Shown: positions 26,292-52,723 of the stretch, piece after piece
How positions within the stretch are numbered: the stretch's first letter is position 1
Layout of the letters: every line of letters begins with the position of its first letter
DNA from: Amoebidium appalachense
Lineage: Eukaryota; Ichthyosporea
Reading direction: 5' to 3'
NCBI GenBank assembly: GCA_963693365.1
Contig: CAVNZM010000013.1
Coordinates: 2,666,001 to 2,730,000 of the forward strand
DNA: 64,000 nucleotides
The notes under the pieces: model-generated
Seen by the model: the letters and a program-made list of their open reading frames with translations, nothing else
Database searches by the model: none
Told to the model about the DNA's origin: nothing
Made by a program: the position numbers and the translations under genes

Positions 26292-26338
26292 CATCCCACG
26301 GCCTCTGAACACGGTCCTCAATGTGTTCAGAGGGCCGT
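26292..26338. other. Inverted repeat able to form a 16-17 bp hairpin
   Basis: CACGGCCTCTGAACAC and GTGTTCAGAGGGCCGTG are complementary apart from one extra G, around a short AT-containing loop. It sits about 750 bp upstream of twin B. A palindromic AGATCTATT...AATAGATCT lies just downstream (26378-26402). Confidence 0.6.
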
Positions 26339-26950
26339 GCTCTATAGCTGGGGCCTCTAGCCATGCGCGCCTGGGCAGATCTATTTGTGAGGAATAGATC
26401 TATTTGGCACATGATGATTGGATAAATAGAATTCACCAATCAAAACATATCTAGGGCCAAATCAGAGCGGAACTTTCACTAACCCAAAGTTTCCCTTCCC
26501 AACCGTTTGCGGTGTCAGGTCCCCAGGACGAACAGAGTCACACACCGCCCGAACAACATTCCTACACCACACGGCCTCTAAGCGATGTACATGTTATTTG
26601 ACTGTTAGTTTTTCCAGTAAGTGAAAACGAGGGAGGTCCCGAGGATCTACGCTGTACAGCTCAAGGATCGATTTGGAGAAGCGAATTGGAGGGCCAAGAC
26701 ACCTCAACCCATGCGTATCTATTTTGCTTCTTGTGCACGCAGGTGGCAGCTGTAAAACCTGTCAAAGAAAGCTTAGTGTTCCTTTTTCTATTTGTGCTGA
26801 TGAAATTCACAACAGTGCGTGCCATTTTTGTGCAGGTTGCACACCCCGGCCCTATTGTCATATGGATACGTGATACATGTGATCACCACAAAAACCTGGG
26901 AACGTGCGAAAGAGTGACGCCCAAACACAACAATGCCGTATCTAAACGCG

Positions 26951-26958
26951 TATAAAAG
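26951..26958 (+). promoter_or_regulatory. TATA box of twin B
   Basis: TATAAAAG lies 137 bases upstream of the ATG at 27088, at a suitable distance for a short 5' leader. Twin A has no matching sequence at the same place. Confidence 0.6.
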
Positions 26959-27087
26959 CTCAAAATACAAACGGACAGCCAACACATACACAATAGGTCA
27001 CTCGAGCATACATACCTAGAGCCCCTGTTTGTGTGGAAGTAGTGCTGGAAAAACTTAAGCTTGGTTCCAAATTTTTATTCTGCAAAA

Positions 27088-27635
27088 ATGAAGGTCTTTG
27101 TTGCTTCCGTTGCTCTTATCTCTGCCTTGGCCATTGGTGAGTTTACTTCCTCTTGTCTTTCGTTCAATACAGACCCAGTTCATAATAAAGCAGACACGTG
27201 CACAGAATCTGCTGTGAACACCTTTGTAATATTTAATTAATCCCCCACAGCGACTACTATAATGATTATAATTTCAACCCTCTTTCCTGGGCCCGGTTTT
27301 TCCAATCCTCCCCCCCCCTCCCCCCCCCCCCCCCCCCCCCTTCCCACCCCGGGGCTCCGAGCCTCTCCTTAGAGCGCAAGCTGTTGAGAGCCATCTCCAA
27401 ATCTTCCTATCTCTTGATCTTGTTATAAATCCCTTCTCAATGGCATCTTGTTGTTACTACGGTTTGCTACCCCCCCCCCCCCCCCCCCCCCCCCCTCCCC
27501 CCCTGTCTGCCATGCACACACGCGGGCACCCACACACACACACACACACACACACTTGCATGCGCCAACACACTTGTTATAAATTCCTCCTCAGTGGCAT
27601 GGCGTAGTTTGTTTCCCCCTCCCCGGGAGGCTCCC

Positions 27636-27668
<33 letters not shown>

Positions 27669-28551
27669 CCTGCCCCCCTTCCCACCTCCTCCTCTTCCCT
27701 CCCCTCCCTAACAGGCACACATGAACAGACGCGGGCACCACACATACACACGCACGGACACAAGAATGCATCATGATACACACACTGCACATCCATGCAC
27801 CAACACATGTACACCCACACACACAAACACACACGCACCCAATCATCCACACGTACGCACACACACGCACCTACACCATCACCACCCATACATATTCAAA
27901 CTTACGTTTTGCACACACAGGCCAGGTGCACGGGGCCAATGTGTGCTACTTCAACGGCACCTCGTGTGCGGGGGAGGGTGTGTGCCGCCAGGCCGAGCCA
28001 AACACGGGGGCATGTGCTGAGGCAGCCATGGGCACGTACGGCACATTCACAAAGGTGCGTGTGTGGGTGTGTGTGTGTGCGTGCGCGCGCGTGTGTGTGT
28101 GTGTGTCTGTGTGTGTCTGTGTGTGTGTGTGCTTGTTGCGGGGGAAGAGGGGGGGGGGGGGGAGGAGGGGGGTGCCTTGTCGGTGCCATGGCTATGGTGT
28201 GCAACTCCATAAATCTTTTTGAAGGAGAGGCAGGCGGGAGAGCGGGCGGGGAGGGGGGGGGAGGGGGGGAGAGGGGGGAAGGGAGGGGTAGGGGGGAGGG
28301 GTACAGGTGCAGGGGACGGGAGTACAGGTGCGGCAAGCAATGCGTGTGTGAAGGGGAGAGGAGGGAACGGGGGCAGGGTGGGGGAAGGGGGGGGGGAAGG
28401 GGGGAGGTGGGGGGGGTGGGGATGGGGGAGGGCCGTTGAATCTGCGGTGGGTGGGTCTACATGTGAAGATGTCATGCTGATCATGATGCAGTGGTTGTGG
28501 CTCTGGATGATGCATCCTCTTGTTTTTGTTACGTTCCTAAAATGACCCCCC

Positions 28552-28582
<31 letters not shown>

Positions 28583-29483
28583 AGGAGGGCAACAAGTACA
28601 CGCTGTCGTTCTTCACCAGCCCCACGTGCCAGGCCCCGCCAGTGCTCACCATCTCGGCAGCCAGTGCCCAGTGTGTGCCCGTCGACTCCCCCACGGGCCA
28701 GAACCCGGAGGTGTCCCTGCGCATCGACGAGGGAGGTACTGTGTGCACCACCATATTACCCGCCTCCTCCCCCGCCCCCCCTTCTCTTCATAAAATATTA
28801 GCTCGTACACTTTCCACTTGGCTGGCGTTAAACAATGCGAAGAGTTCGAATTTTTGCCCTGCCTCCTATTTGTATGGCCCCTTCTCCCCCTCCCCCCCGC
28901 CCCCCCTCCCCCCCTCCCCCCCCCCTCCACACACACACACAGACACGCCGAACACCACTGCCCACTGGTACTGCCACCATCATCCTTCCTCACTCGTATG
29001 CCCACAAACTGAAAGCACACGAACACATCTCAAACTGTGGTCCATTCCCTCCCCCCCCCCCCTTCCTCCCTCCCCCAACCCCTTCTAGTCTCCCCCCAAC
29101 CCCATCCCCAACCTCCCCCTCCCCCCCCTTTTCTCGTTGATGTGCACTGGCAGAAGGCATGATTCGTGCAAATTCTTCCCACTTCCTCTCCACTTCTTCC
29201 CCTCCACTTCTTCCCCTCCCCTCCCCCCCCCCCCCCCACCCTTTCCCTCCTACCCCACCACCACTTTGACTCACCCCACCCAATCACAGAGGCCCGCAAC
29301 GGCACCACCGCCACCACTGCGCCCAGCCACACCCCCACCGTGCCCACCACTTCCATATTTGGCAACCCCACCACCGCTGCAGCCCAAGCTCCCACAGCCA
29401 CCGCGACCAGCAGTGCAAATTCAAACGCAATCTCAATCTCTGCTGTGGGCCTAATTGCTGCCGCCGCTGCTTTGATTATGTAA
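27088..29483 (+). CDS. Small secreted Cys/Thr-rich, probably GPI-anchored protein (twin B)
   Basis: Four exons, 27088-27136, 27921-28054, 28585-28735 and 29290-29483, have exactly the same lengths and phases as twin A (49, 134, 151, 194 nt) and give 175 aa. The signal peptide is MKVFVASVALISALAI. The six Cys, the NGT sequon, the Thr-rich stalk and the hydrophobic C-terminal tail are as in twin A. In exon 2 the two genes differ at only four bases, all silent. In exon 3 there is one replacement (Thr in A, Lys in B). The acceptor of exon 3 is unusual: a long C tract, then eleven A, then G. Introns, promoter and 3' flank have largely diverged. Family and function unknown; surface location inferred. 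Confidence 0.85.
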
Positions 29484-43436
<13,953 letters not shown>

Positions 43437-43561
43437 CTATTTTCCGTCTCCCTTCAACTCGACTATCCGCGCCTTTTTAACCCCGGCCTGTCCCTCCTCC
43501 TCCTCCGACTCTGCCCCGTCTTCGTCGCTATCGTCCGAGTTGAACACACCCAGTGACAGTG

Positions 43562-43647
<86 letters not shown>

Positions 43648-44140
43648 TGTGTGAGTGTGTGTGTGAGTGAGTGGGTGAATGAGTGAGTGGGTGAGAGAGT
43701 GAGTGGGTGAGTGGGTGGGTGGGTGAGTGAGCGTGTAGGTGTGTGTGTGCGTGTGTGTCTGTGCGTGTACACACACGCGTGTGTGCTGGTGTGTGAATGT
43801 TCGGGTGTGTGTATGTATGCCGTGCTCATACAGAAACGGTGTGTGTGTGTTTGTGTGTGTGTCAGGACGTGTGTGTCAAATACGCATGCAAGCCAACACA
43901 GTGTACGTCTGTACAGGCTAACGTGTCTGCACGCGTGAGCATCTACACAAAAGCACATGTACGTGAAGAGGTTAATGGGAGAAAACTGTTAAGTGTGTGG
44001 TGTCGATGGCACGTAATCACTGGAAAAGTAAGACAGGGTTGAAAAAGACGGTGGTGGGTGGATAGGTGGTGGGGTCAGAGCAACAAGATGCAATACACAA
44101 TACGAAAAGTGGCAGGAAGGGGGGACAGGGGGCGCGCGAA

Positions 44141-44175
<35 letters not shown>

Positions 44176-45835
44176 GGAAAGGGAAATTAAAGACTTAGAA
44201 TGTGCTATGCACTCACACAGCACGTACACGGGGTAAAAAGACACAACCGAAAAACACAGCAGAGTACACACGTACGAATACTTGTGCTAAGGGTGGGTGG
44301 GTGGGGGGTGTTAAGCATCTATTCCTGAACTACACAACGGTAAAGCGGGACAAACCGAATATTGGAGAATTTGAACATCGGAGAATTTGCCCCCTCGGGG
44401 AGGAGGGGGGGGGGGGGGAGGAAACGTATCGAGACAAAAAGGAGGATGATTTAAAGGTTGAGGAAACAGTGGTTGCATGAGAAAAGCGAAATGGGTGAGA
44501 TGGAAAGGAATATTGGAAATAGACACGAATAACATGTGCACCTGGAGAAAATGAAAGATGGCTGGCTGGAAGTCCTGCGATAAGGAAAAAAAGGGGTTGG
44601 GGGGGGGGGGGGGGGGGGGAGGGGGGGAGGGGGGAGGATTCGGTTGTATGCAGTAGAGGGCGGGAGAAATCGGTACACAACAAAGGCGAGCACAGGAGAA
44701 GACAAAAGCACAAGCACCAATAAGAAATTTCAGCCCCGACAGGCACACGCACCATTTCCACGTGGGGTTTTTCCTGATCCACCACCTCGATGTCGAATGT
44801 GCCGGGGGGTTGCAATGCAATTTCCTTCTCCAGTTGCTGATTGGCTTGCGCCATCTGGGGCAGGAACGCGCTCACCCGCTCAAGAACTGCCATATTTGGA
44901 AACGAAAGGAGGTCAGTGATTGGATAAGAGGCAGCCAGTCACTCGAAACGGCCTAGTTATGTGTTGTTAATGCCCATAAACTTAGATAATGCGCTGTCAA
45001 ACTTCGTCTAACACCTGTATCTTCTTTCTGTCTCCCCCCCCCCCCCACCTTTTTTCTCCCACTTAATCATTTCATCCTTTTTGCTCCACGCACAAGGCAG
45101 CCTACGCACATTATCCGCTGGTGTACGCACATGCATCGGAAGAAGAAAAAGAAACTTACACGGTGAACGGGGAAGAAGGGGAGGGAGGGGGGGGGGGGGG
45201 GAGGGGATTCAGGGAGGGCGAGTAGGGAGAGATGGCATATATGCAAGGGAAGAATGAGCAGAAGTGGATATGGTTCGGCTGCTAGAGTTAGGGGGGAGAA
45301 GAGAGGGCTTTGAATGCGTTACACATTACAGGTGACAAAACAACATACAACACCAACAGCAAATTTGCAAAGCATGCACACAGAATAATGCATCATTCGG
45401 CCTCTAGAGCATATCCTTAGAGGGGGCCCAACTCATTCAGAGGGGGGAGGGGGGAGGGGCAGGGCGGGGGGGTTTTGAATGCGTCAAAAAGTACGAAGTA
45501 CACAAGAACAAACGGATAACACGATGCAGAATGCAAGCCATACATAAAGAGGATGCATAATAAGCAGAGCCCATCCTCAGGGGGGCCCACGTCATCCACA
45601 GTACCCAGGCAGGGCGGGGGGGGGGGGGGGGGTAGAGGAAGGGTGTAAGAGCGGAAGAAAAGGGGGTTGAGAGGGGTGGTCGATGGGGCGGGCGGTGGGG
45701 GGCCGTGGGGGGGGGGGGGGGGGGGGGGGGGTTCGGGGGGATGGGGAGGGGAGGGGGGAGGCACGGGGCAGTGTGAAGCAGTATCATGGAACGATGGAAG
45801 GTGTGTGTTTTGTGTGTGTGTGCGTGCGTGTGTGT

Positions 45836-45882
<47 letters not shown>

Positions 45883-46332
45883 AGAAAGGTGAGTTGCTGG
45901 CCCTGGAAATGCAGGGAGGGGGGGCAGGGAGGGGGGGAGGGGGAGGGGCAGGGGGTGTGTGTGGTCAGGAAGAAGGAAAGTGTTGTGTGCCTGTGTGTGT
46001 GCTTGTGGGCGGGGAGGGGAGGGAGGGGGGGGGGGGGGGGGCTGGGGGGGCCGGGGGAAGTTGGGGATTGTGAGACGGAAACCAGGGGGTGGCACTCCCA
46101 GGGGGGCAGGGAGGGGGGGGGGGGGGGGGGGGGGGGGGAGGGGGGGGGGGGGGTATGCATTTTAGGAGTTTCACTCATGCAAGCAAAGACAAAATAAACC
46201 ACACAAAAAAAAAGTTTTCGGAATTCATCATTAGGGGGGATCATATGCCGGGAGAGTGTGTGCGTGTGTGTGTGAAGGGGGGGGGGGGGGGGGGGGGGTT
46301 TCAGTATGCGGGTGCGTGTTTGTGGGCTTGTG

Positions 46333-46374
<42 letters not shown>

Positions 46375-47265
46375 TATGTGTGTGTGTGTGTGTGTGCGCA
46401 CGCGCGCGTGGGGGTGTATGTGTGTCTGTGTGCGTGTAGGTGGGTGGCTGTGTGTGTGTGTGTGTGTGTGTGTGTGCATGTGCATGCCCACGGGTGCGTC
46501 TCTCTCTGTGAATGCACGCCTGCATGCGTGCGTACACGCGCACATGTGTGCATTGTGTGTCTGTGTACAGGGCATGTGCATGTGTGTGTGTGTGTGTTTG
46601 TGTGCGTGTGTGTGCACATCTGTATCCATGTGAGCTCCCTGGAGCAAATCAGGTAGAAGGTTGGATGGAAGGCCGAAAGAGAAGTGGGACGGGGCAAGGA
46701 GAGCAGGCGGGGACGGGGGGGGGGGGGGGGGGGGGGGGGGGGATGCAATATCAGGAAAAAGGCGGGGGGGGGGGGGGGGGGAGGAGGGGGAGGGGGGAGG
46801 GGGATGGGGAAGGGGGAGGGGGAGGGGGTCGAATGTGTGGGGTGAGAGCAGCGGGAGGGATGACGGGGCCGGGGGGGGGAGGGAAGTGGGGGGGTTGTGA
46901 AATTGTGCCTGCTGCCTTACCGCTACTTTGAGGCAACCTTGTGATCTTTGGTGGCTGCATGGGTCTTTCCAGTGCATCTTTCTTGTTTTTCCCAATTAGC
47001 AGTGCTGTGTTTTTGAAGAAAGGTTAGGAACACCCAAAAACTTCAAAAAAAAGAGAAAAAAAAAAAAGAAAAGAAAAAGGAGTAGAGGCAGCGGAACAGT
47101 TGGGACCTTCGGAACAGTTGTAGACAGGCAATATCTAAAGTAGGCTTCTTTTTTCCAAATACCTTTTTTTTTTATTTTTTAAAAAAAGGATGTTTGTGTT
47201 ACAAGGAAGAATGGTGTCCCAAACGGGCGGGGAGGTACGGGCATGGGTGGGTGGGTGGTGTGGCC

Positions 47266-47300
<35 letters not shown>

Positions 47301-47418
47301 GGGGGGTAGTATGTGTTACTGAACGCGAAGCACACATTCGTGACGGACAACACACTGAATAATGCAAAGCACGCCCAAGAGTTCGCCATCCATGATAAGC
47401 AAAGTACAAGGGGAAGAA

Positions 47419-47450
<32 letters not shown>

Positions 47451-49612
47451 ATGGAAGGTAGCATGAGCGAAAGGACAAGGTTGGAGGAAGGGAGGCGCAG
47501 CGAGGAGGGGGGGGGGGGGAGGGAGGGAGAAATGTGTGCCAGAGAGGGGGGGCGCGGGGGGGGGGGGGGGGGGGGGAGGAGAGGGGGGAGGGAGGGAGGG
47601 GAAATCGGAAGGAGAGAGAGAGAGTTAGGATAGACCACGTGTGATGATAGCAAGCCTCGCACAGGCGAAGGTTCGGGGGAATAGGGCAGAATGGGTAGAT
47701 GGGCACGGGGGGGAGAAGAAAGGGGGGCAGAGGGGGGGAGGGGGGGGGGGGGGGTGGAGATGAAGAAGAGGGGCAAGAGGGGAGAAAGAATTTGGGGGGT
47801 TTGTGGGGGAGGGGGTGGGGGGGTAGGGGAGAAAGGATTGGGAGGTTGGGAGGGGAGGGGGGGGGGGGGGGAGGAAGTTGATGGGGCGTTGTATAGAGGG
47901 GGCGAGAGGGTCAGGCGCGGAGGGGGGGGGGGGGGGGGGGGAGGGGGGAGGAGGGGGAGGAGGGGAGGCAGGAGGGGAGGGCGGGCGGCGGCGGGGGGGG
48001 GGGGGGGGGGGGGTTTGTAAAAATGACAAAACCAAAAATAGACGAACAATAACAAGTAATCATAGCCACAACAACTCCAAACCATGTGGGTCGAGTCGAA
48101 AGGAGGATAACGAGGGAACGGGAGGGGTGAGGTTTGGAGGGGGGGGGGGGGGGGTGAGAGAGGAGCCATACGGAACGATGTTTAAGGTCGAAAGAAGGGG
48201 AGGGGGAGGGGGAGGGGGGTTTGAATGCGGAACACGGTACGAAGTACGCATACACGAAGGACACATGCAAAAGCAAATATTCAAGTATGCAACATCACGG
48301 TCGAAAGAAGGGGAGGGGAAGGGGGAGGGGGGTTTGAATGCGGAACACGGTATGAAGTACGCATACACGAAGGACACATGCAAAAGCAAATATTCAAGTA
48401 TGCAACATAGCCATGCGCGCAGTATGTGTCATAAGCAGAGCCCATCCTCAGGGAGGGAAGGGGGAGGGGGGGGGGGGGGTGTTTGAATGCGGAACACAGT
48501 ACGAAGTACGCATACACGATGAGAAGCATGGTGCAGGACACATGCAAAGGCAAACATTCAAGTATGCAGCATCAGCCATGCGCACAGTATGCGTCATAAG
48601 CAGAGCCCATCCTCAGGGAGGGCCCAAGTCATCAATTGCGTCTGAGTTTCGACCCCTTAGCCCGCGTATATACGACGCTCCAACTCAGACAGCAGCATCA
48701 ACTGAACTTGGGTGGGTCAACCCGTCTTGATCAAAGACGAGCAGGGTTGCTTATGCAAGCAAGGTGAGCAAAACGGTGAAGATGTATGTGCAAACTAATG
48801 CAGTGCAGCGACAAACGCGTATGTGCTTACAGATGCACGACACAGAGCAACCATGCCCGGTTGCATGGAGGGGGTAGGGGGTGGAGCGGGTAGAGGACCA
48901 GGAGAGAAGCAGAAAAAGAACAGGAGGGGGCAGGGGAGGGGGACGGGTGGATGGGCCACGACACAGACAAGTATGAGAGGACACTTGACCTGGGGGGGAG
49001 GGGGGGGGGGGGGAGGAAGGGGAGGCGGGGAGAGAAGGGGGGTGCAATCAAAAAGTGGATGCAGAGTGATCAGCTGTAGAGCAGCAACGGGTAGGGGTGG
49101 GTGTGTTGGGGGGGGAGGGGGGGGGAGGGGGGGAGGGAGGGGAGGAGGGGGGAGAGGCTGCTACAGGGTGGTGGATAAAACAAAAGCCGTGAAAAGCAGG
49201 TGGGGGTAGAGAAAGGGTGGGGAGTGTGTGTGCGTGTGGCAGAGGAGGGGGGCGAAAGAAGGGGGGGAGGGGGGGGGGAGAAGGGACGGGGGGTAGCGGG
49301 AGCAGAATAAGATAGGAATTCGGCAAGGGGGGAACGCAATGGAAACAATGGTGGGCAGGCAGTGGAAAAAAGGACGGCTTTCTTGAAGTGGGTAGAAGGT
49401 TAGGGGTGCTTCAGTACTTGTTGCGTGAGAAATATGCTGATGGAAAGGGAAGTTTGGTGCACGTGCAAGATTAAAATGAATGATCACAGTAGATGTGTCC
49501 TCTACATCTTTATGAATGTATACGTGTAGTGTACGAGTTTGTGTGTGCGAGGGGCTGTGCACGTAGTAAAGTGGGTGGGTGTAGTGGGGATGAGGACTGG
49601 ATGAGCTATGGG

Positions 49613-49692
<80 letters not shown>

Positions 49693-49872
49693 GGAGGGGG
49701 GCGGGAGGAGTAATCCATAATGCACGTATGAAAGTTCGTGTGTGTTTGTGTGTGTGTGGGGGGGGGGGGGGGGGGGGGGGGGGGGGAGCAGCTTACTTGT
49801 AAGAGGCTCTCCCGAAACACCAAGTAGCTCCTTCGAGTGCTCCACTTTCTTTTGCTCTTTCCTTTTTGACAT
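43437..49872 (-). CDS. NOPCHAP1: NOPCHAP1 (C12orf45)-like snoRNP assembly factor
   Basis: Four exons on the minus strand, 49872-49797, 47004-46921, 44886-44753 and 43562-43437, total 420 nt, 139 aa, with all phases matching. The conserved core is [20 protein letters not shown] followed by PPGTFDIE, which matches the FLPQMAQAN...PPGRFNIE core of human C12orf45. Upstream LLIGKNKK matches its LLIN region. The C-terminus is acidic ([16 protein letters not shown]) then basic, as in the family. Human NOPCHAP1 links NOP58 to RUVBL1/RUVBL2 during box C/D snoRNP assembly; the same nuclear role here is inference. Introns are large (2.8, 2.0 and 1.2 kb) and hold repeat R1 copies and GT/G tracts. The start was chosen at the first Met after which all phases join. 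Confidence 0.82.
43563..43652. repeat. (GT)n microsatellite directly at the last exon's acceptor
   Basis: In the sense of the NOPCHAP1-like gene this is a CA run ending in CACAG, the acceptor itself. It degrades into GTGA units up to about 43735. Confidence 0.9.
45310..45606 (-). repeat. Dispersed repeat R1, two adjacent copies (NOPCHAP1-like intron 2)
   Basis: A divergent copy (TTGAATGCGTTACACA) at 45310-45420 is followed by a recent copy at 45474-45606, also after a G tract. The recent copy matches 6302-6401. Confidence 0.6.
47311..47412 (-). repeat. Dispersed repeat R1, highly divergent copy
   Basis: ACTGAACGCGAAGCACACA and CGGACAACACACTGAATAA align with the start of R1 after a G tract. 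Only weak similarity remains. Confidence 0.35.
48219..48765 (-). repeat. Dispersed repeat R1, three copies in tandem (NOPCHAP1-like intron 1)
   Basis: Copies begin at about 48219, 48330 and 48480, each with TTTGAATGCGGAACAC after a G-rich stretch. The first two are short (about 80 and 120 bp) and share the same GGTCGAAAGAAGGGGAGG lead. The third is full length and ends at GAGCAGGGTTGCTTATGCAA. Confidence 0.7.
49618..49691. repeat. A(n)G(n) composite homopolymer
   Basis: About 26 A followed by about 47 G with no other base, in intron 1 of the NOPCHAP1-like gene. Confidence 0.9.
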
Positions 49873-50514
49873 TCTTGCAAATGAAATGAACAAACTCCTG
49901 TGAACAATTAGTGGGCACAACCTTTTTGCTTTGTGCTCAAGATAACTGGTAGATTATTTGTGTGTGAGAGAGAACTGGTGCACCCACATAGGCTGCTGCA
50001 AAGAACATGGATGGTCGTGGTGCAAAGTATGGGCTTCGGCGACTTTGATGTCAAAGGATAGAGGTTTGGGAAAATTAGATGTCAGCACCTAAAATTTTAG
50101 AAGGGAAAAACAGGTTCCTGATGATCTTCGGTTCTCTCGCAGATTAGTCAAGGGCACTATGCAGGTCAAAGCTGTCTTCTTAAACTTGCGGACTGCGATT
50201 GAGACAAGCGGAGACTTCTCATATCGTGAGACTTAGTAAATAGAAGGACAACTTGAAAGCATCGACGCAGAGAAACCGAGAAATCGAAATGGAAAAACTA
50301 GAAACACGAGTACAAAATGAAATTCACGTGAACACCGGTACCCCACAGCCTGTGCACACGTGTGCACGTGGGCGGGTGTAACGGTCGCAGGCGCAGTGGC
50401 TCACCAAACAATGCATTCCTTTGCCCATATATGGTAATATTGCATTTATTTACCTGACTCATGGCTGTGCTTCTCTGTTGTACATGTCCTTCAGAATTTG
50501 GGGATATATGGTTT

Positions 50515-50559
<45 letters not shown>

Positions 50560-51237
50560 AGTAATAGAAAACAATACAACCATGTACTTGAAAGGCACGC
50601 TTCTCTTTGTATTTCGGAGGGAGGCTCGAGTGCACCGGCGGTGCGTGTGACGTCACACTTATTCGCATTTTAAAATGTACGAATTTGATTGGCTGTCACA
50701 GAAGCTTTTTTAGACCGGAACAAAACAAAACATTCCGCCAACTTAAGTGCCAACCTTGGCGAAAGGCTGGGCCAAAAAACTCTCTTCCGTTTTTCCTTCA
50801 GTTCTAACTTTTCAGTCGTAATCTCTAGAACATATGTAGAAAGCACTAAAGCAACACAGTGTACACGCCTAGCTTGCCGGGATTTTCCATCGTCAAACGG
50901 TTAGTCGTTAAGTTCCTTGAAGCTCACACGTTGTTATCGTGTGTGCTTGTTTTCTTGTGACCTGACCCGGCTCATGGAAGAGTCGGGGGGAGAAAGAAAA
51001 AAGAAAAACGGGAGGAAGCTGCAAAGGAAACTCTTTATACAGCTCATCCGGGTCCAATAAGAAGACTTTATTAGTAACATCTTTCTCACCCTTTTTAAAT
51101 TACCTAAATCAGGTTGCTCTCTTCTTTTTTTTACGTTATGAGTTCTCATCTATCCCCCTAAAACTCCACACGCTCACCGTATGAAGTCAACAATCTAATA
51201 TAGCTACTCGAGAACCAAGGTCGCTCATTCTTGTAAA
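49873..51237. promoter_or_regulatory. Divergent promoter region between NOPCHAP1-like and EDR2-like genes
   Basis: The two genes start 1.37 kb apart and point away from each other. The region is mostly unique, with a pure A tract of about 41 bases at 50517-50557, a CGTCA/TGACGTCA site at 50648-50656 and an ATTGG box at 50690. No TATA box stands out for either gene. Confidence 0.5.
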
Positions 51238-51764
51238 ATGGCTACCGAAATGGAAGGGCATGTTTTCAGAAGGAGGGAGACAGATTTTTTCAGACGATGG
51301 ACTGAGTTTTATCTCGTGCTAAAGGATGCATCACTCCTGATCTTCTCCAAAAAAGGAGAGCCATCTCCAAAGAAAACGATGGTGCTGACAACCTCGTGTA
51401 CCGTGGTGAGTCCCACGGCTTTTAATTCACCTCCTTGGTTGTATCATTGTTGTGTGGGCTTTGACATAGTGCATCTGTTTGCATGTTTTTGTGCATGTGT
51501 GATGTGTGTGAAGAGGTAAGGTGTGTGTGTGTGTGTGGTGATGGTGGTGGTGGTGGTGGTGGGGGGGGGGGGGGGGGAGGGAGGGGGGAGGGGGGAGGGG
51601 GCTGAGTGTGACTATTGTGTGCAAACTGGTGTGTGTGCCTATGTGCCTGCCTGTGTGTATGTCGGTATGCACATAAAGGGGGAAGAAGGGGGGGGGGGGG
51701 GGGGGGGGGGGAGCTGCGGTTGTGTGTTTTAGTTTGAGTTTGTGTCAACCTTCGTATGTATCAG

Positions 51765-51817
<53 letters not shown>

Positions 51818-52626
51818 TTCTCTCCCTCTCTCTCCCCTTCTCTCTCCCTTCTCTGTTCTCTCTCTCCCCCCCCCCCCCCCCCCCCCTCTCTCCCCCTGCC
51901 TCCCCCCCCCCCCCCCCCTCCCCCCTCTTTGTGTGCTTGTGCAGATCTGGGCACGCATGTTCCCCAGCCTATGCTTGCAACAAAGTTTTATCAACACACC
52001 GAATTCCTGTTCACATTTCGCATTAACCAAACCTTAATCAGAGTTTCCCATACTCTTAAGATCATGTGTTTGTCAATCCAACCCTTTGAAAGCCCGAGCT
52101 TCTTGTTTAGCTTAATTTCTTGATTTTCAAAGTGTGCTGCTGTTATCGCAGGATACGGAGATCGGAGAAAAGAAAGGGTTGTACACGTTCCGTGTTCTCT
52201 ACCCGGACGAAAAAGTAGCTCACTACGACCCCCTCCTCGCCTTAAGAGACAACCTCTCGGAGGCTGCTTCCATCTTTAAGGTACGTTCAACTGGCAAAGT
52301 TCACTGCAGATCGTTGATTTCTTTGTGTTGTCGTTGTTGGTGAAGAGAGGGTGAAGGGATAGGTGTGAATGTATGGTTTTGTGTGTGCATGTTGGGTTGG
52401 GGTGGTCGGAGGTGGGGTTGTGTGTGTGTGTGGGGGGCGGGGGGGGGGGGGGGGGAGGGGGGGGGAGGAAATGGATGGTCAGAAGGGGGGGGGGGGGGGG
52501 TTGTTGGGGAGGGGGGGGATGGGCAGAAAGGGTTTTCCCAGGGGGGGGGGGGGGGGATGGAGGTAGTCTTGTGTTGTCATTATTGGTGAGAAGAAGGTGA
52601 CGGGTTTTATTGTGGGTGTATGTTGT

Positions 52627-52723
<97 letters not shown>

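Larger units (their letters stand above)
23649..27087. other. 5' region of gene D and 5' flank of twin B
   Basis: CA and C tracts lie at 23775-23866. A TATA-like box on the minus strand (24376-24384) is followed by a possible untranslated exon ending at 24307 before GTAAGG, which would suit gene D. Bases 24700-25200 are AT-rich and plain. Bases 25330-25680 are GT-rich, and 26000-26100 are C- and CA-rich. A strong hairpin lies at 26292-26338. No protein-coding exon is supported. Confidence 0.4.
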
